Positions 11,640-23,062 are shown, numbered from the stretch's first letter. The stretch: DNA of 64,000 nucleotides from Archivesica marissinica (GCA_014843695.1 CM026400.1:47742221-47806220), one strand, 5' to 3'. Notes: generated from the sequence alone by a model not told the origin. Translations and numbers: made by a program.

Positions 11640-11775
11640 CAATTAGAGTGATTAAAATTAATATAACAACAACAATAATTTATTGCATAAAACATAGTCA
11701 TATGCTTATAGCAAATTAATTAATATAAAATGTTACAACTTGTTTCGCAATCGTTATAAAATAAATAACGTTTAA
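11640..11775 (+). mobile_element. SINE tail remnant (family 3/4 type)
   Basis: ACAACTTGTTTCGCAATCG followed by TTATAAAATAAATAA is the shared 3' end of families 3 and 4. Upstream it is interrupted by AT-rich sequence and the head is lost. Confidence 0.5.
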
Positions 11776-12074
11776 ACTAACTTAAGTCGAAGCTAAGATG
11801 TGTTCATGAAACAAAACCATTGGTGGCTAATTTTACAGCACACCCAAGTGTATGTGTAATCGCGCGGAATAGGAAGCATGTCATATCGTTCAACCATTTC
11901 TAACGTGTGATGCGCACGCATGCCATGTTGTAGTGACATGTAATACTAACCAGTATATTCAATCCTTTATGAATCCGAGCAGAAATGTTGTAAATAATAT
12001 TTATTTTGTTCTATCCTACATTCCTAGGCGGAAGTGAACTGTCTAGGATAGGAATGGTCACTTCGGGTGTCTTA

Positions 12075-12205
12075 ATGCCTCTTCTCTCTCTCCTTCATGG
12101 CGATGGATTCCATCAGGAATGAGGTCTCGAGAGTGATTAATATAAGTTGAAAGAACTTGTTTCGCAATCGAGCTAAAATAAATTTGTATAAACTAATAAT
12201 CGAAA
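12075..12205 (+). mobile_element. SINE family 4, 3' half
   Basis: CTTCTCTCTCTCCTTCATGG, ATTCCATCAGGAATGAGGTC, TCGAGAGTGATTAATATAAG and CGCAATCGAGCTAAAATAAA in family order; head missing. Confidence 0.85.
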
Positions 12206-12409
12206 GAGATGTTGACAATAAACATCTAAGCTTGTTTGTCTCTGGCTTAAAACTGCACCGACAGCTAGCGACTCTTCCAGGGGGGGGGGAGTAATTCAGG
12301 CACATAGGGATAAACCACCGACCCTCCGCAAGCAAGCTGAATAGCGTTCTCGCATGGAAGGAGTAGACGCCTAGGGGACATGGATGCACAGCGATGAATG
12401 TTATGTTAT

Positions 12410-12612
12410 GTTATATTTCGGGTTTTACGCCTGCATCAGCACCATTTTGGGCTATATAGCCGGCGGGCAGTTTACCTAACAACACCTTTCCTGGGCAGGC
12501 TCCAGCGGTTAACCAGTACTTGATGCACCAACCTCCATAAGAAACTGCCAACTGTTTCATATAAATGAGACACGACCCGAGCGGGGCTCGAACCCATGAC
12601 CATCAGTGAACT
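12410..12612 (-). mobile_element. SINE family 5, inverted copy
   Basis: The minus strand has a GGTTCGAGCCCCGCTCG-like box B, ATGAAACAGTTGGCAGTTTC, GGTTAACCGCTGGAGCCTGC and an end GGCGTAAAACCCG. The best copy is at 63017-63269; another is at 14889. Confidence 0.8.
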
Positions 12613-12652
12613 AAGAACATATTTTTATTTTGAGTCGGCAAGATATAAACAG

Positions 12653-12959
12653 CACGCGCGTAGCTAGGCCTAAATATGGATTATGCATCATTCTAGGGGT
12701 CCGGGGTCATGCCCCATCCGGAGATTTTTCCCCGCTATATGGTCTCAGGTGACGTTTGCCTACTATGAACATCAGCTACATTCAATATATGTTGGCATTT
12801 CGTTCATGTCTGCTTTCTAGTGAATGGTCAGTGTCCCCCCCTACAGCCTTACGATCCAGTTTTTATTGCATTTTTCGCATTTATTTAATTTAATTTTCAG
12901 GAACTGTCCAAATTAATCTTACGCGCGTGCGTACATGCGTAAGCATAGCTACACGCCTG
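12653..12959. mobile_element. Non-autonomous DNA transposon, CGTAGC-TIR family
   Basis: The left end CACGCGCGTAGCTAGGCC and inverted right end CAGGCGTGTAGCTATGC are imperfect TIRs. The interior carries TAGGGGTCCGGGGTCATGCC and a GCGTGCGTACATGCG end motif. Relatives are at 16726-17191, 17458-17669, 29279-29593 and 55960-56149 (-). No transposase. The superfamily is unproven; CAG-starting TIRs fit hAT-type elements. Confidence 0.65.
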
Positions 12960-13596
12960 AACAGTACAACACAAGCTCTGGGTTAGCTTTTCAACCAACT
13001 ATATAACATTCAGTATAATGGTAACAATTGTACACCAGCTATAAAATTAGAATCACTGATAATTAATAATATGCATATTTATTTAATCCTATTTCTAAGA
13101 GAAATGTTGAAAAATGTTAAAACATAACTAAGTTTTGTATGTATGGGTCTATGGTTCATATTGCCACTTTTATCGTTAATCCATTCACTCACTTATATAC
13201 TGTAATGGTGTAGATATCATGATAAAATATGTTCTTATCCAATTACTAGAATCTTAGTCAAATCTATATATGTATACATTTTTATTTATATTTCCATATA
13301 TTATTGTCATGGGGAAATGTTTTAAATTGCATCTGTAATTGTGAAGCACAATAGAATAGTATTTAATTTTTGCGCTATATAAATGCTATGTATTTGTATT
13401 TATGTGTAAGACCAGTGTGCTTGTTAATTTAATGTGTAATATCATTGACTGACAAGAGTTCGACTGTAGGACTGTAATGTTCCTAGACATACGTCCCCCC
13501 TCCCCCGTGTTGTGTGACACAGGCGGACATAATCCCGTACCCCCCCCCCCCGCACCCTAAACATCACCAATATAATTCTCGTCTTCAATCTTAATG

Positions 13597-13885
13597 AAGG
13601 ATCTGTAGTCCAGTGGACTGGTAATCCAGCGATCGCAGGTTCGATCCCCTGCCTGACCCTAATAAAATTAACAGTCTTTCAAGTGGGACTTTAAGCGAAA
13701 GTCTCGTGTCGGTGCTTTACACCGTGCACGTAAAAGAACCAGAGGAGACTCTGGAATGGGTCTCTGTCTGTATCATTGCACTATCCTCAAAACATCTAAA
13801 ATGACTAATCTCTTCAGGAGGCGTCGCTCATATGGGCAACCGGTAGCGACGATAAATAAACGTAAAACACACACACACACACACT
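13597..13885 (+). mobile_element. SINE, family 1, copy 3
   Basis: Core and tail are complete. The head lacks the anticodon-arm segment: GTCCAGTGG is followed directly by ACTGGTAATCCAG, as if deleted between short repeats. It ends in (CA)n. Confidence 0.92.
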
Positions 13886-14193
13886 CTTAATAAATCTCAT
13901 ATAGGTTACGACTATCATACCTGAAGGATAACTCAGTCGACTTAAATTAGAACACATTTGCTTGTTATTTCCCCTTTATCGTTTATTGTGACATAGCGGT
14001 AACTAACATTGTGTTAAACTGAATGATGTTTACGAGATGTGTACAGTTGTGGATAAATTAATGATCTATCCCTCCCTGTGTGCGTTTAATGAATAAATAT
14101 TTTGACGTGTATTGTCATGACCCTGTGCTGTTTATTAAATAGGGCGTTTGACATTATTGATATATAGGTATTTTATTTTTCTAAATTCGTGCA

Positions 14194-14400
14194 GACGGAT
14201 CTGTAGTCCAGTAGTAACACGCTAGACTGGTAATTCATTGATCGCAGGTTCGATCCCCCGTCTGACCCTAATATAATTAACAATCTTTCAAATGGGACAT
14301 TAAACCGAGGTATCGTGTTGGTGCTTTACACCGTGTACGTAAATGAACTAGAGGAGACTTAGGAATGGGTCTCTGTCTGTATCATGCACTATCCTCCAAA
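14194..14400 (+). mobile_element. SINE, family 1, copy 4 (3'-truncated)
   Basis: Head and core as in the family; it stops at CACTATCCTCCAAAA where an inverted copy begins. See the copy at 14401. Confidence 0.9.
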
Positions 14401-14672
14401 ATCGTCGCTACCGGTTGACCATGTGAGCGACGCCTCCTGAAGAGATTAGTCGGTTTAGATGTTTGGAGGATAGTGCAATGATACAGACAGAGGCCCATTC
14501 TAAAGTCTCTGGTTCTTTTACATGCACGATGTACAGCACCGACACGAGACCTCGGTTTAACGTCCCATCTGGGGAAAAAACTGTTAATTTGATTAGGGTC
14601 AGACGGGGGGTCGAACCTGCGATCCCTGGATTACCAGTCCAACGTATTACCACTGGACTACAGATCCGCCCG
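14401..14672 (-). mobile_element. SINE, family 1, copy 5, tail-to-tail with copy 4
   Basis: Full inverted copy (tail side ATCGTCGCTACCGGTTGACC, head side GGACTACAGATCCG). Together with copy 4 it forms an inverted repeat of roughly 200-bp arms with almost no spacer. Confidence 0.92.
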
Positions 14673-14888
14673 TAAAGGTTCAGTACGTGCAGTATAGGCC
14701 TAACTAACATATACACGGTAGGTGTGACATTTAACATAGTTGCGGCCTCTGTTGTTATTTAATATCTTTTGTTGTCTGGGATACATAAACTGCACCTGGA
14801 ATATAGGTTACGTATGATAAAGCAAGCACTTAATTAATCACTCCCCGAATATTCAGCATCTGAAACAGTCCATTACATATTCATATAG

Positions 14889-15075
14889 ACCGCCTCCGTC
14901 GTCGAGTTTTTAAGGTCGCTGACTGATGGTCAGGGGTTCGTGCCCCGCTCAGACCGTGTCTCTTTATATGAAAAAGTTGGCAGTTTCTTACGGAGGTTGG
15001 TGCACCAAGTACTAGTTAACCGCTGGAACCTACCCAGGAAATGTGTTTTAGGTAAATTGCCCGTCGGCGATGAAG
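14889..15075 (+). mobile_element. SINE family 5
   Basis: CCGCCTCCGTCGTCGAG head, box B-like GGTTCGTGCCCCGCTC, AAAAAGTTGGCAGTTTCTTA body, ending after TTGCCCGTCGGCGAT. 3' end truncated compared with 63017-63269. Confidence 0.8.
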
Positions 15076-15178
15076 ACGTAGAACACGATCAAACAAATAT
15101 TCTTGTAAATTCTTTGTTTTCGGATGTATAACAAGAAAATACAGCAGGGAAATGTTGAAAATACATTGCTCATTCACA

Positions 15179-15444
15179 GACGGATCTGTAGTCCAGTGGT
15201 AACACGCTGGATTGGTAATCCAGGGATCGCAGGTTCGATCCCCCGTCTGACCCTAATAAAATAAAGTCTTTCAGATGGGACGTTAAACAGAGGTCTCGTG
15301 TCCGTGCTTTACATCGTGCACGTAAAAGAACCAGAGGATATTCTGGAATGGGTCTCTGTCTGTAGCATGCACTATTCTCCAACATCTAAAATAACTAATC
15401 TCTTCAGGAGGCGTCGCTCATATAAATAAACGTAAAACACACAC
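15179..15444 (+). mobile_element. SINE, family 1, copy 6
   Basis: Complete head and core; the tail has lost the GGGCAACCGGTAGCGACG segment before TAAATAAACGTAAAACAC. Confidence 0.92.
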
Positions 15445-15450
15445 GCTCAT

Positions 15451-15600
15451 TGTAGCTTAGGGAACAGGCGTGGATATAGTTTGCCTGGTCAGTCAAATAA
15501 ATATATTTTAACACCGAGTCTATTAATTGGGCCGTATTGAGTTTCTGATCATATCATTTTGCCAGAAGTTAAAATCGACAGACTGGCTATGCTCATTGAT
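15451..15600 (+). repeat. Uninterrupted paralogue of 9680-10280 (empty site)
   Basis: From AACAGGCGTGGATATAG through GTTAAAATCGACAGACTGG this matches the sequence around copy 1, but without the family-1 SINE (9739-10023) and without the 143-bp insertion (10097-10239). Short segmental duplication or shared older repeat. Confidence 0.75.
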
Positions 15601-16394
15601 AAAGGTTTGAGAAGTCACACATGTTAATAATATTAATCAATCTACTATACTCTGTCTCTCCAGTAAAGTTTCATAAAATAGTACATTAGGATGTTCTAAT
15701 TGTGTAGGCCTACATACACTATGAATATTTCCAATAAACAAGCCATCAAGGTGAACTGTATACGCGCGTCCTCAAATGTTATTAACAGTGCGTCCGCTAC
15801 TAGTTGTAACACGTCACAATGGAGTCGTCGATATATCATTGCCTTACTTACTGCTTGCGTCATTTGCTGAACCGAAGAACATATTTCTTGGCAGCCCATT
15901 CCGGAAGAAAACAACCAAAAAGGAACATAGATTAATTTACTAATGCGTATTTACAGTTGTTTACCGTTGTACACAGAATAACATGCAGGAAGTACTTAAC
16001 TTTTTCGATGAAATTTGTTTGAAAAACATAGAGCAGACGACAAAGAATGTCGATGTAAACACAAACCCTTTAGGCGCCTCTTATCCAGGATTGGTTGAAT
16101 GAAAAATACCACGTGGGATGATTATTAGTCCACTGACCCATATTTTTCGTTCAGTAAACAGCTGGTTCCCGTTAGCGTAGGCCTATAATGTCCCCGGCCA
16201 AATAATGGAGGAACCAGATACAGTAGGCGGATATATTATGTGCTTTGTAAACTTCCGCGTTATGTAACTACGGTAGCAGCCGGATGAAGTGAACGGAAGT
16301 GGGGCGGACACAACAAATTGATTCTTGTGTAAAACGATATTCTAAAACTGTTTAGCCATTTTTCTATTATCTTTTGATCGATCAGTTTTGGAGA

Positions 16395-16510
16395 ACACAT
16401 GGTTATCATGCCATGTACAGACGCTTGGGGGTCTGTACAGTTGTTTGCGGGTTCAAACCCACACAACTAACTATTGGGGGGGGATAAGAACACTATGCTA
16501 CACTATAGCA
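16395..16510 (-). repeat. Dispersed repeat, inverted copy
   Basis: GACGCTTGGGGGTCTGTACA, TTTGCGGGTTCAAACC and GAACACTATGCTACA match, inverted, the stretch 17215-17350. Related pieces are at 29700-29830 (+) and 42538-42640 (-). Probably part of a larger unclassified mobile element. Confidence 0.6.
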
Positions 16511-16513
16511 CAT

Positions 16514-16650
16514 GAACTTGAAATGTTATCCATAAGCCACCAACGGTCTCGTACCTCTATCCTAGGACACCCCCTCTTTTTTTAATAGAGGGGGTGTCCT
16601 AGGATAGAGGTACGAGACCGTTGGTGGCTTATGGATAACATTTCAAGTTC
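16514..16650. repeat. Perfect inverted repeat, 64-bp arms, 9-nt loop
   Basis: Left arm 16514-16577 (starts GAACTTGAAATGTTATCCAT) and right arm 16587-16650 are exact reverse complements by base-by-base reading; the spacer is nine A/T bases. It could be a recent foldback MITE, a hairpin-RNA locus or an assembly/read fold-back artefact. Confidence 0.95.
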
Positions 16651-16725
16651 CTGTGACTATATGCATGACACAATACATATACTGATAGCCTTGATAGTGA
16701 CGGGATGTCATTTTTAACTTGCTTG

Positions 16726-17191
16726 CAGGGCCGTGGCTGGAGCTATTTTGATGATACGCACGGCCAAACATGCTTGCTTGTCGAGTGAGCATAGCGAGCG
16801 AGTATGTTAGGGGGTCCGGGGGCATGCCCCCCTAAGATTTTTTGAAATGAGGAAGCAATTTCCTGCATTTCAATGCATTTTGTAACATACACTTGCAGGA
16901 CTAAAGTTCTTACGACAATCCGTATAAAGGTATAAATTAAGGCTAGATGTAATATACATGATCTATCGCCCTTATCAATTAAACAAGCACGTAAAATAGC
17001 ACACACTAAATTTCGAGATGCACCATATTTGCAATGGGCTCAATTATTCCACCACTCCACACACCACGGCTCCTATGTATCCCTACTACCCCCCGGGGGG
17101 TTTTATTGCATTTTTGGAGTTTTCATTTTTTTCATTTTCTGAGACCAATGATACGCACGTGCGTACTTGCGTATGCCCAGCGACGGGCCTG
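16726..17191. mobile_element. Non-autonomous DNA transposon, CGTAGC-TIR family
   Basis: The left end CAGGGCCGTGGCTGG and inverted right end CAGGCCCGTCGCTGGGC form TIRs. Internal TAGGGGGTCCGGGGGCATGC and right subterminal GCACGTGCGTACTTGCG match the copy at 12653. Confidence 0.7.
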
Positions 17192-17214
17192 GCTTGGCAT
17201 GGCGTAAGCATGTT

Positions 17215-17350
17215 TTGTGTATAGTGTCATGCCTATATTGTAGCATGGTGTTCCTAAAAACTAGAAAAAGAAAAAGTTTCTTAGTGTTGTGGTTTTGAAC
17301 CCGCAAACATTTGTCCAGACCCCAAGCGTCTGTGTTTTCCTGTACATTCA
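17215..17350 (+). repeat. Dispersed repeat, direct copy
   Basis: TGTATAGTGTCATGCCTATA, TTTTGAACCCGCAAACATTT and GTCCAGACCCCAAGCGTCTG; the inverted partner is at 16395-16510. Confidence 0.6.
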
Positions 17351-17457
17351 TTATAAGTACATGTATAACAAATGCTGTTCCAGGGTTTTAGACTTGTTTG
17401 TTTGTCTGTGAGAGGGTGAGGTGGGGGGTGGCTTAACTGGCCGTTTATAAATACGAG

Positions 17458-17669
17458 CAGTGGCGTAGCCAGCAGAAAATGATGTGCGAGCCCGTTTGAA
17501 CCAAATTAAGCACGGTAGGGTGGTCTGGCACCTTTTACGGGGAATTTATACACTAACAAACACATAAGAATTTATTTATTTTATATCTAATACTGTATAC
17601 CCAGCAAATGAAATCCTGAAAATAATATGCAAGCCCCGGCGTTGTGGCGTAAAGGCAACTACGCGCCTG
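17458..17669. mobile_element. Short TIR element, CGTAGC-TIR family
   Basis: Left end CAGTGGCGTAGCCAG, inverted right end CAGGCGCGTAGTTGCC; 212 bp, non-coding. Confidence 0.6.
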
Positions 17670-18504
17670 ACTAGGGTCCGGATGCATACTAGTTCTACAC
17701 CAGAACACTATTTTTGGGATGGAATTACACTTTGTGCACCGGGCACCTATTTTCGTAAGAATGCATTCTGCACCCCATGTTGGTCATCCCCCCTCCCCCA
17801 CCAACCATAATCCGGCTAGTGTAATACATCTATACCCACAACCCCACTGCACTACGTCTTTGTCATTAATGCATGCTCGCCAAAACGTGGGCAATATCCG
17901 TAACTAGGCGTGCGCATACTAACATTTGCATTACAAAGAATTATATTGTACAGTGTTATAATGTATTTACCGCCCGTATCAAATGCATTGGAAACATATT
18001 ACCGTTTCACTGGGTTTTATATTCTGTGCATGTTTACAACATGCACAAACTAAAATAGTGTCAAGTATTAATGTTGATACGAGTGAACCGTATAAAGTTG
18101 CCCCACCCTGAAGTGGTCTAATGGAGTCAAGCACCAAATGAGTGTTTGTTTGTTTGTTTGTTTATATTTGTGGTTGAAAGTCGCACCAACAGATAGTGGG
18201 CCATGTGACGACTCTTGTCATGGATGCTCTATGAAGCTATCTATAGCTTTTGAGTTTTGACTGAAGAGGCCAATCGTAGTATTTTACGGTTATGGATCAT
18301 TAATTAATTATCGAGGAGAAACGGTGCCACTAACAAGCGCAAGTCTAAACAAGTTAGTGTCTTTAAACCGACTTAGTGACCTAGTTTTCTGACGGGAAAT
18401 TCCCATTTGTTAATGTTATATATATTGTGAAACTACATGTACAATATTCAATGTATTTGTGAAATGAAATGTTACTCTAAATAGCATAGAAAACTTCCGG
18501 CAGT
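17670..18504. other. Unannotated stretch
   Basis: No supported gene. Only a short (GTTT)n run near 18148 and generic AT-rich sequence; open frames here are short and lack coding character. Confidence 0.5.
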
Positions 18505-18830
18505 GACGGATCTGTAGTCCAGTGGTTACACGCTGGGTCCAGTGGTTACACGCTGGACTGGTAATCCAGGGATCGCAGGTTCGATCCCTCGTCTGACCCT
18601 AATAAAATGAACAGTCTTTCAGATGGGACATTAAACCGAGGTCTCGTGTCGGTGCTTTACACCGTGCACGTAAAAGAACCAGAGGAGACTTTGGAATGGG
18701 TCTCTATCTGTATCATTGCACTATCCTCCAAAAATCCTCCACATATCTAAAATGACTAATCTCTTCAGGAGGCGTCGCTCATATGGGCAACCGGTAACGA
18801 CGCTAAATAAACGTAAAACGCACGCACGCA
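18505..18830 (+). mobile_element. SINE, family 1, copy 7, with duplicated anticodon arm
   Basis: Full copy. The segment GTCCAGTGGTTACACGCTGG occurs twice in direct tandem in the tRNA-like head (18517 and 18537), lengthening it by 20 bp. Confidence 0.93.
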
Positions 18831-19190
18831 AGCGGTACAAAACAGTTCGAAGGTGTTGAATTGCCAGTGGGTTTGTTTTGGGATATAAAGTCACACAAAT
18901 ACCATATATCTTTTTCTTTAGTCCTTTGAATGATTTTATTTTCATTCTTTTTTGTGGTTTCTTTTCTGGAAAAAAACGTAGCTATTTAGTTTATTCAAAC
19001 GCTATCTTGACTTCCTGGTGCGGGCCGTTGTCTAATGTTGTTAAAACTTGTGGCCCAAACCATTTGCATGTTCATATTATGTATTATATCTATTTATGCA
19101 TGACATATATAATAATGATTTGCAATAAAATATGATTAAACTAAAACACAAATACCTAAGGGTATTTAGCGACGATACATCTATAAGTTG
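18831..19190. other. Unannotated AT-rich stretch
   Basis: No repeat or gene that I can support. Confidence 0.5.
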
Positions 19191-19194
19191 CGGA

Positions 19195-19330
19195 GAGAGA
19201 CCAACATATGTGCCCATTCGAGCATCATTTCAGACGGGTGGGCGGCCGTAGAGTAGATCTACCGACTCTCCCCAAGTCATGGCTGGAGATCAAGTGATTT
19301 AAAGCCAACGACCGTAACAATATGACCGCG
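19195..19330 (-). mobile_element. SINE family 2-like head fragment
   Basis: Minus strand: CCGCGGTCATATTGTTACGG then GGTAGATCTACTCTACGG, in the layout of the family-2 copy at 41755 (GTGGCCGAATGC...GGTTCTACCC). Strongly diverged. Confidence 0.45.
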
Positions 19331-19339
19331 GAGTACACA

Positions 19340-19470
19340 AGTGTACCGATTAGCGCGCTCGCTTCTCACCAATGCAACCCGGGTTCGATCCTTGGACCGG
19401 GAAGTGTGTGAGATGGTGTTTAATATAAGTTGTTAAAACTTGCTTCGCAATCGTTGTAATATAAAGAGTT
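19340..19470 (+). mobile_element. SINE family 3 (internally deleted)
   Basis: Head GATTAGCGCGCTCGCTTCTC and GGGTTCGATCCTTGGACCGG, then directly the tail AATATAAGTTGTTAAAACTT, CGCAATCGTTGTAATATAAA. The middle (GGGTTTTCTCCGGGTACTCC) seen in the copies at 42883 and 43568 is deleted. Confidence 0.75.
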
Positions 19471-19483
19471 TTTAAACAAATAC

Positions 19484-19622
19484 TAGTTCACCGCCTCGCA
19501 TACCGGAAGTTACCGGAGTAAACTGCGTGTTGGTATACAAGTTCACCGCCTCGCATACCGGAAGTTACCGGAGTAAACTGCGTGTTGGTATACTAGTTCA
19601 CAGCCTCGCATACCGGAAGTTA
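19484..19622. repeat. 55-bp tandem repeat, about 2.5 copies
   Basis: Unit begins AGTTCACCGCCTCGCATACC; copies at about 19484, 19539 and 19594 (partial). Confidence 0.9.
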
Positions 19623-19663
19623 GGACCGTTGCGTTATATGAATTGCATTTGTTGAAAGGTTAA

Positions 19664-19734
19664 ATACCGTCTCCGTGGCCCAGTGGTTAAGGCGTCAGAA
19701 ATGGCTGGCCCTTTAAATAGGGTAAACAAACACA
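19664..19734 (+). mobile_element. tRNA-like SINE head fragment
   Basis: GTCTCCGTGGCCCAGTGGTT then AAGGCGTCAGAAATGGCTGG and CCCTTTAAATAGGGT. The same pieces, inverted and split, occur at 27785-28090. Only box A is seen. Confidence 0.45.
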
Positions 19735-19934
19735 TTTTTACCTTTATTGGGAGGCCACCTGACATCCAAACACCTTATATATATAATGTTTGGATGTAAA
19801 ATACAGTGAGAGATATATATAATATACAATTATACTTACATATATATACAATCAACACTATCTATAAAGGCCACCCTCTGGAAAGTCAAATAGTGGCCTT
19901 TGTTGACAGGTGGCCTCCCAATAAAGGGTTAAAA
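19735..19934. mobile_element. Foldback MITE
   Basis: TTTATTGGGAGGCCACCTG near 19743 is repeated inverted as CAGGTGGCCTCCCAATAAA near 19907. About 200 bp, with an AT-rich centre. Confidence 0.7.
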
Positions 19935-20045
19935 TGCATTGAAAATGGCTCGACGGGAGAGAAAAATGGTGGTCTTTAGAGACGTGTTTTTTCATATGCG
20001 GCCTTTATTCGGAGGTGGCCTTCAGCACAGGTTTGACTGTATATA
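19935..20045. mobile_element. MITE right-end remnant (CAGTCAAACCTGT family)
   Basis: Ends GCACAGGTTTGACTGTATA, the right end seen at 5484. The interior GTGGTCTTTAGAGACG and GCGGCCTTTATTCGG resemble that family; the left end may have been split by the foldback MITE. Confidence 0.5.
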
Positions 20046-20294
20046 TATAGGCAATATGTAAGTATAATTGCCACGTTTACAATGATGACGTGAATATTTT
20101 TACTTTTATTTCATTTTAAATGTTACAAGTATGGTTGAAGCAATCAAATTAGTCGAGCGTCAAGTAGCATGCATATTTTCGTTTAATGTGGGCATATTTT
20201 TTCCTCCAAAAAACCGCAAATATGTACAATGTGATAATGCAGATTAATCATTAATCTTATATAACTAGTAATGAATCAGCTCTTTCATAATACA

Positions 20295-20568
20295 GACGGA
20301 TCTGTAGTCCAGTGGTAATACGCTGGACTGGTAATCCAGGGATCGCAGGTTCGATCCACCGTCTGACCCTAATAAAATTAACAGTCTAAACCGAGGTCTC
20401 GTGTTGGTGATTTACCCCGTGTACGTAAAAGAACCAGAGGAGACTTTGGAATTGGTCTCTGTCTGTATCATTGCACTATCCTCCGAAAATCTAAACTGAC
20501 TAATCTCTTCAGGAGGAGTCGCTCATATGGGCAACCGGTAACGACGATAAATAAACGTAAAACACACA
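20295..20568 (+). mobile_element. SINE, family 1, copy 8, with 12-bp target-site duplication
   Basis: Complete copy between perfect direct repeats CTCTTTCATAAT (20280-20291 and 20569-20580). Slight internal loss after AACAGTCT. Confidence 0.95.
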
Positions 20569-20619
20569 CTCTTTCATAATGATAAACTATTCCAATACAG
20601 AAATGATGTCACAACCGAT

Positions 20620-21170
<551 letters not shown>

Positions 21171-21221
21171 TGTTAACATACAGTACACATATCTAGAATA
21201 GAAATTACTATTGCAACTGTG

Positions 21222-21440
21222 AAGTGGCAGCCGTGGTCGCGCGTTACCTTCCGGTGTGAACGAGCCGGAGCTCGTGCCTAGCTGTAGCCCCTTAGTCAAG
21301 ACATTTAAATTCCACATTGCTTCTTCTCTCTCCTTCGTAGGCGATGGGTTCCATCAGGAATGAGGTCTCGAGCGTGATTAATATAAGTTGTAGGAACTTG
21401 TTTCGCAATTGAGCTAAATAAATTTGTATAAACTATTGCA
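21222..21440 (+). mobile_element. SINE family 4
   Basis: Head remnant GGTCGCGCGTTACCTTCCGG, then TTTAAATTCCACATTGCTTC, TTCCATCAGGAATGAGGTC, GTGATTAATATAAGTTG and CGCAATTGAGCTAAATAAAT. Confidence 0.85.
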
Positions 21441-21526
21441 ATCAGTCTGTTGTAGAGTTGTGTTTTATTTAATGTGTCATGTTTTGTATTCACATGTATA
21501 TGTAAAACGAATCGAGCAATAAAAAA

Positions 21527-22490
21527 ATGGATTGTCCATTGAGTTGGATTGAGTTTATTCCAACCCAAAACGGAACCCGTTATGTTTGGATTGATTGTCC
21601 GAGTGTGTTCCAACCCGGAACGGAACCCGCTATGTTTGGATTGATTGTCCTGAGTTTGTTCCAACCCGGAACGGAACCCGCTATGTTTGCATTGATTGTC
21701 CTGAGTTTATTCCAACCAGGAACGGAACCCGCTATGTTTGGATTGATTGTCCTGAGTGTGTTCCAACCCGGAACGGAACCCGCTATGTTTGCATTGATTG
21801 TCCTGAGTGTGTTCCAACCCGGAACGGAACCCGCTATGTTTGCATTGATTGTCCTGAGTGTGTTCCAACCCGGAACGGAACCCGCTATGTTTGCATTGAT
21901 TGTCCTGAGTGTGTTCCAACCCGGAACGGAACCCGCTATGTTTGGATTGATTGTCCTGAGTGTGTTCCAACCCGGAACGGAACCCGCTATGTTTGCATTG
22001 ATTGTCCTGAGTGTGTTCCAACCCGGAACGGAACCCGCTATGTTTGCATTGATTGTCCTGAGTGTGTTCCAACCCGGAACGGAACCCGCTATGTTTGCAT
22101 TGATTGTCCTGAGTTTGTTCCAACCCGGAACGGAACCCGCTATGTTTGGATTGATTGTCCTGAGTTTATTCCAACCCGGAACGGAACCCGCTATGTTTGG
22201 ATTGATTGTCCTTAGTTTGTTCCAACCCGGAACGGAACCCGCTATGTTTGCATTGATTGTCCTGAGTTTATTCCAACCAGGAACGGAACCCGCTATGTTT
22301 GGATTGATTGTCCTGAGTTTATTCCAACCCGGAACGGAACCCGCTATGTTTCGATTGATTGTCCTGAGTTTATTCCAACCCGGAACGGAACCCGCTATGT
22401 TTGGATTGATTTTCCTGAGTTTGTTCCAACATGCACGGACCGGAACCTGCTATATTTGGATTGAGTGTCCTGAGTTTGTTCTGAGTTTGT
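21527..22490. repeat. 51-bp minisatellite, locus A
   Basis: Unit TTCCAACCCGGAACGGAACC followed by CGCTATGTTTGCATTGATTG and TCCTGAGTGTG; about 18 copies. Codon-multiple length makes three frames open. It ends against GTTTTCACTGATGTAATTTC and CGCTTTAA, the right end of the TTAA-type MITE (see 44679). Confidence 0.95.
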
Positions 22491-22529
22491 ATAAATTTGC
22501 GTTTTCACTGATGTAATTTCGCTTTAATA

Positions 22530-22780
22530 CAAAGAGGAAAACACATATTCACATGAAAGTGATGCACTGTATCTCATTGTACGTAGGAAATTAATCATAA
22601 ATGCACCTATATTATAAAGGACTTGTGGTGAACGTGGTTTTCCTTTCTCATTGAAAGCTTCATCGCGCACTTAAACATATGGTTATATATATATATATAC
22701 TTATATACAAGGAGTGACACGTTATTAAGGAAATGAGAAATAAATAGTTCGGCCTGATATAGGGCATACAGAGGAGGGTG
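22530..22780. other. Unannotated stretch with (TA)n
   Basis: AT-rich, with a short (TA)n at about 22685; nothing else supported. Confidence 0.5.
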
Positions 22781-22784
22781 GGGT

Positions 22785-22915
22785 TTAAAGTCCTCTACAA
22801 CAGCTTAGGTCATGTTGCGAGTATCCAGTTATTAGTGATGGAGTAAGACCCCGGGTGCCCCTCCGAGCAGTATGGACGGGCATCCGAGTAGAACCACCAA
22901 CCCTCCGGTCCATCT
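22785..22915 (+). mobile_element. SINE family 2 fragment
   Basis: TTATTAGTGATGGAGTAAGA and GGGTGCCCCTCCGAGCAGTA match the 3' body of the copy at 9279. Confidence 0.6.
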
Positions 22916-22929
22916 GTAGCCGATTATAT

Positions 22930-23062
22930 CGGACATATTTTTTTTTTATTTATACAAATTTAATTTAGCTCGATTGCGAAACAAATTATTTCAACTTATA
23001 TAAATCACTCTCGAGACCTCATTCCTGATGGAATCCATCGCCACGAGGGAGAGAGAGGCAAT
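22930..23062 (-). mobile_element. SINE family 4, 3' half
   Basis: Inverted tail TTTAGCTCGATTGCGAAACA and AATCACTCTCGAGACCTC, then GAGGGAGAGAGAGGCAATGT; truncated head. Confidence 0.8.

Noticed and set aside
21527..22516. 329-codon frame and others in the 51-bp array
   Set aside because: Same arithmetic artefact; alternative frames on both strands are open too.
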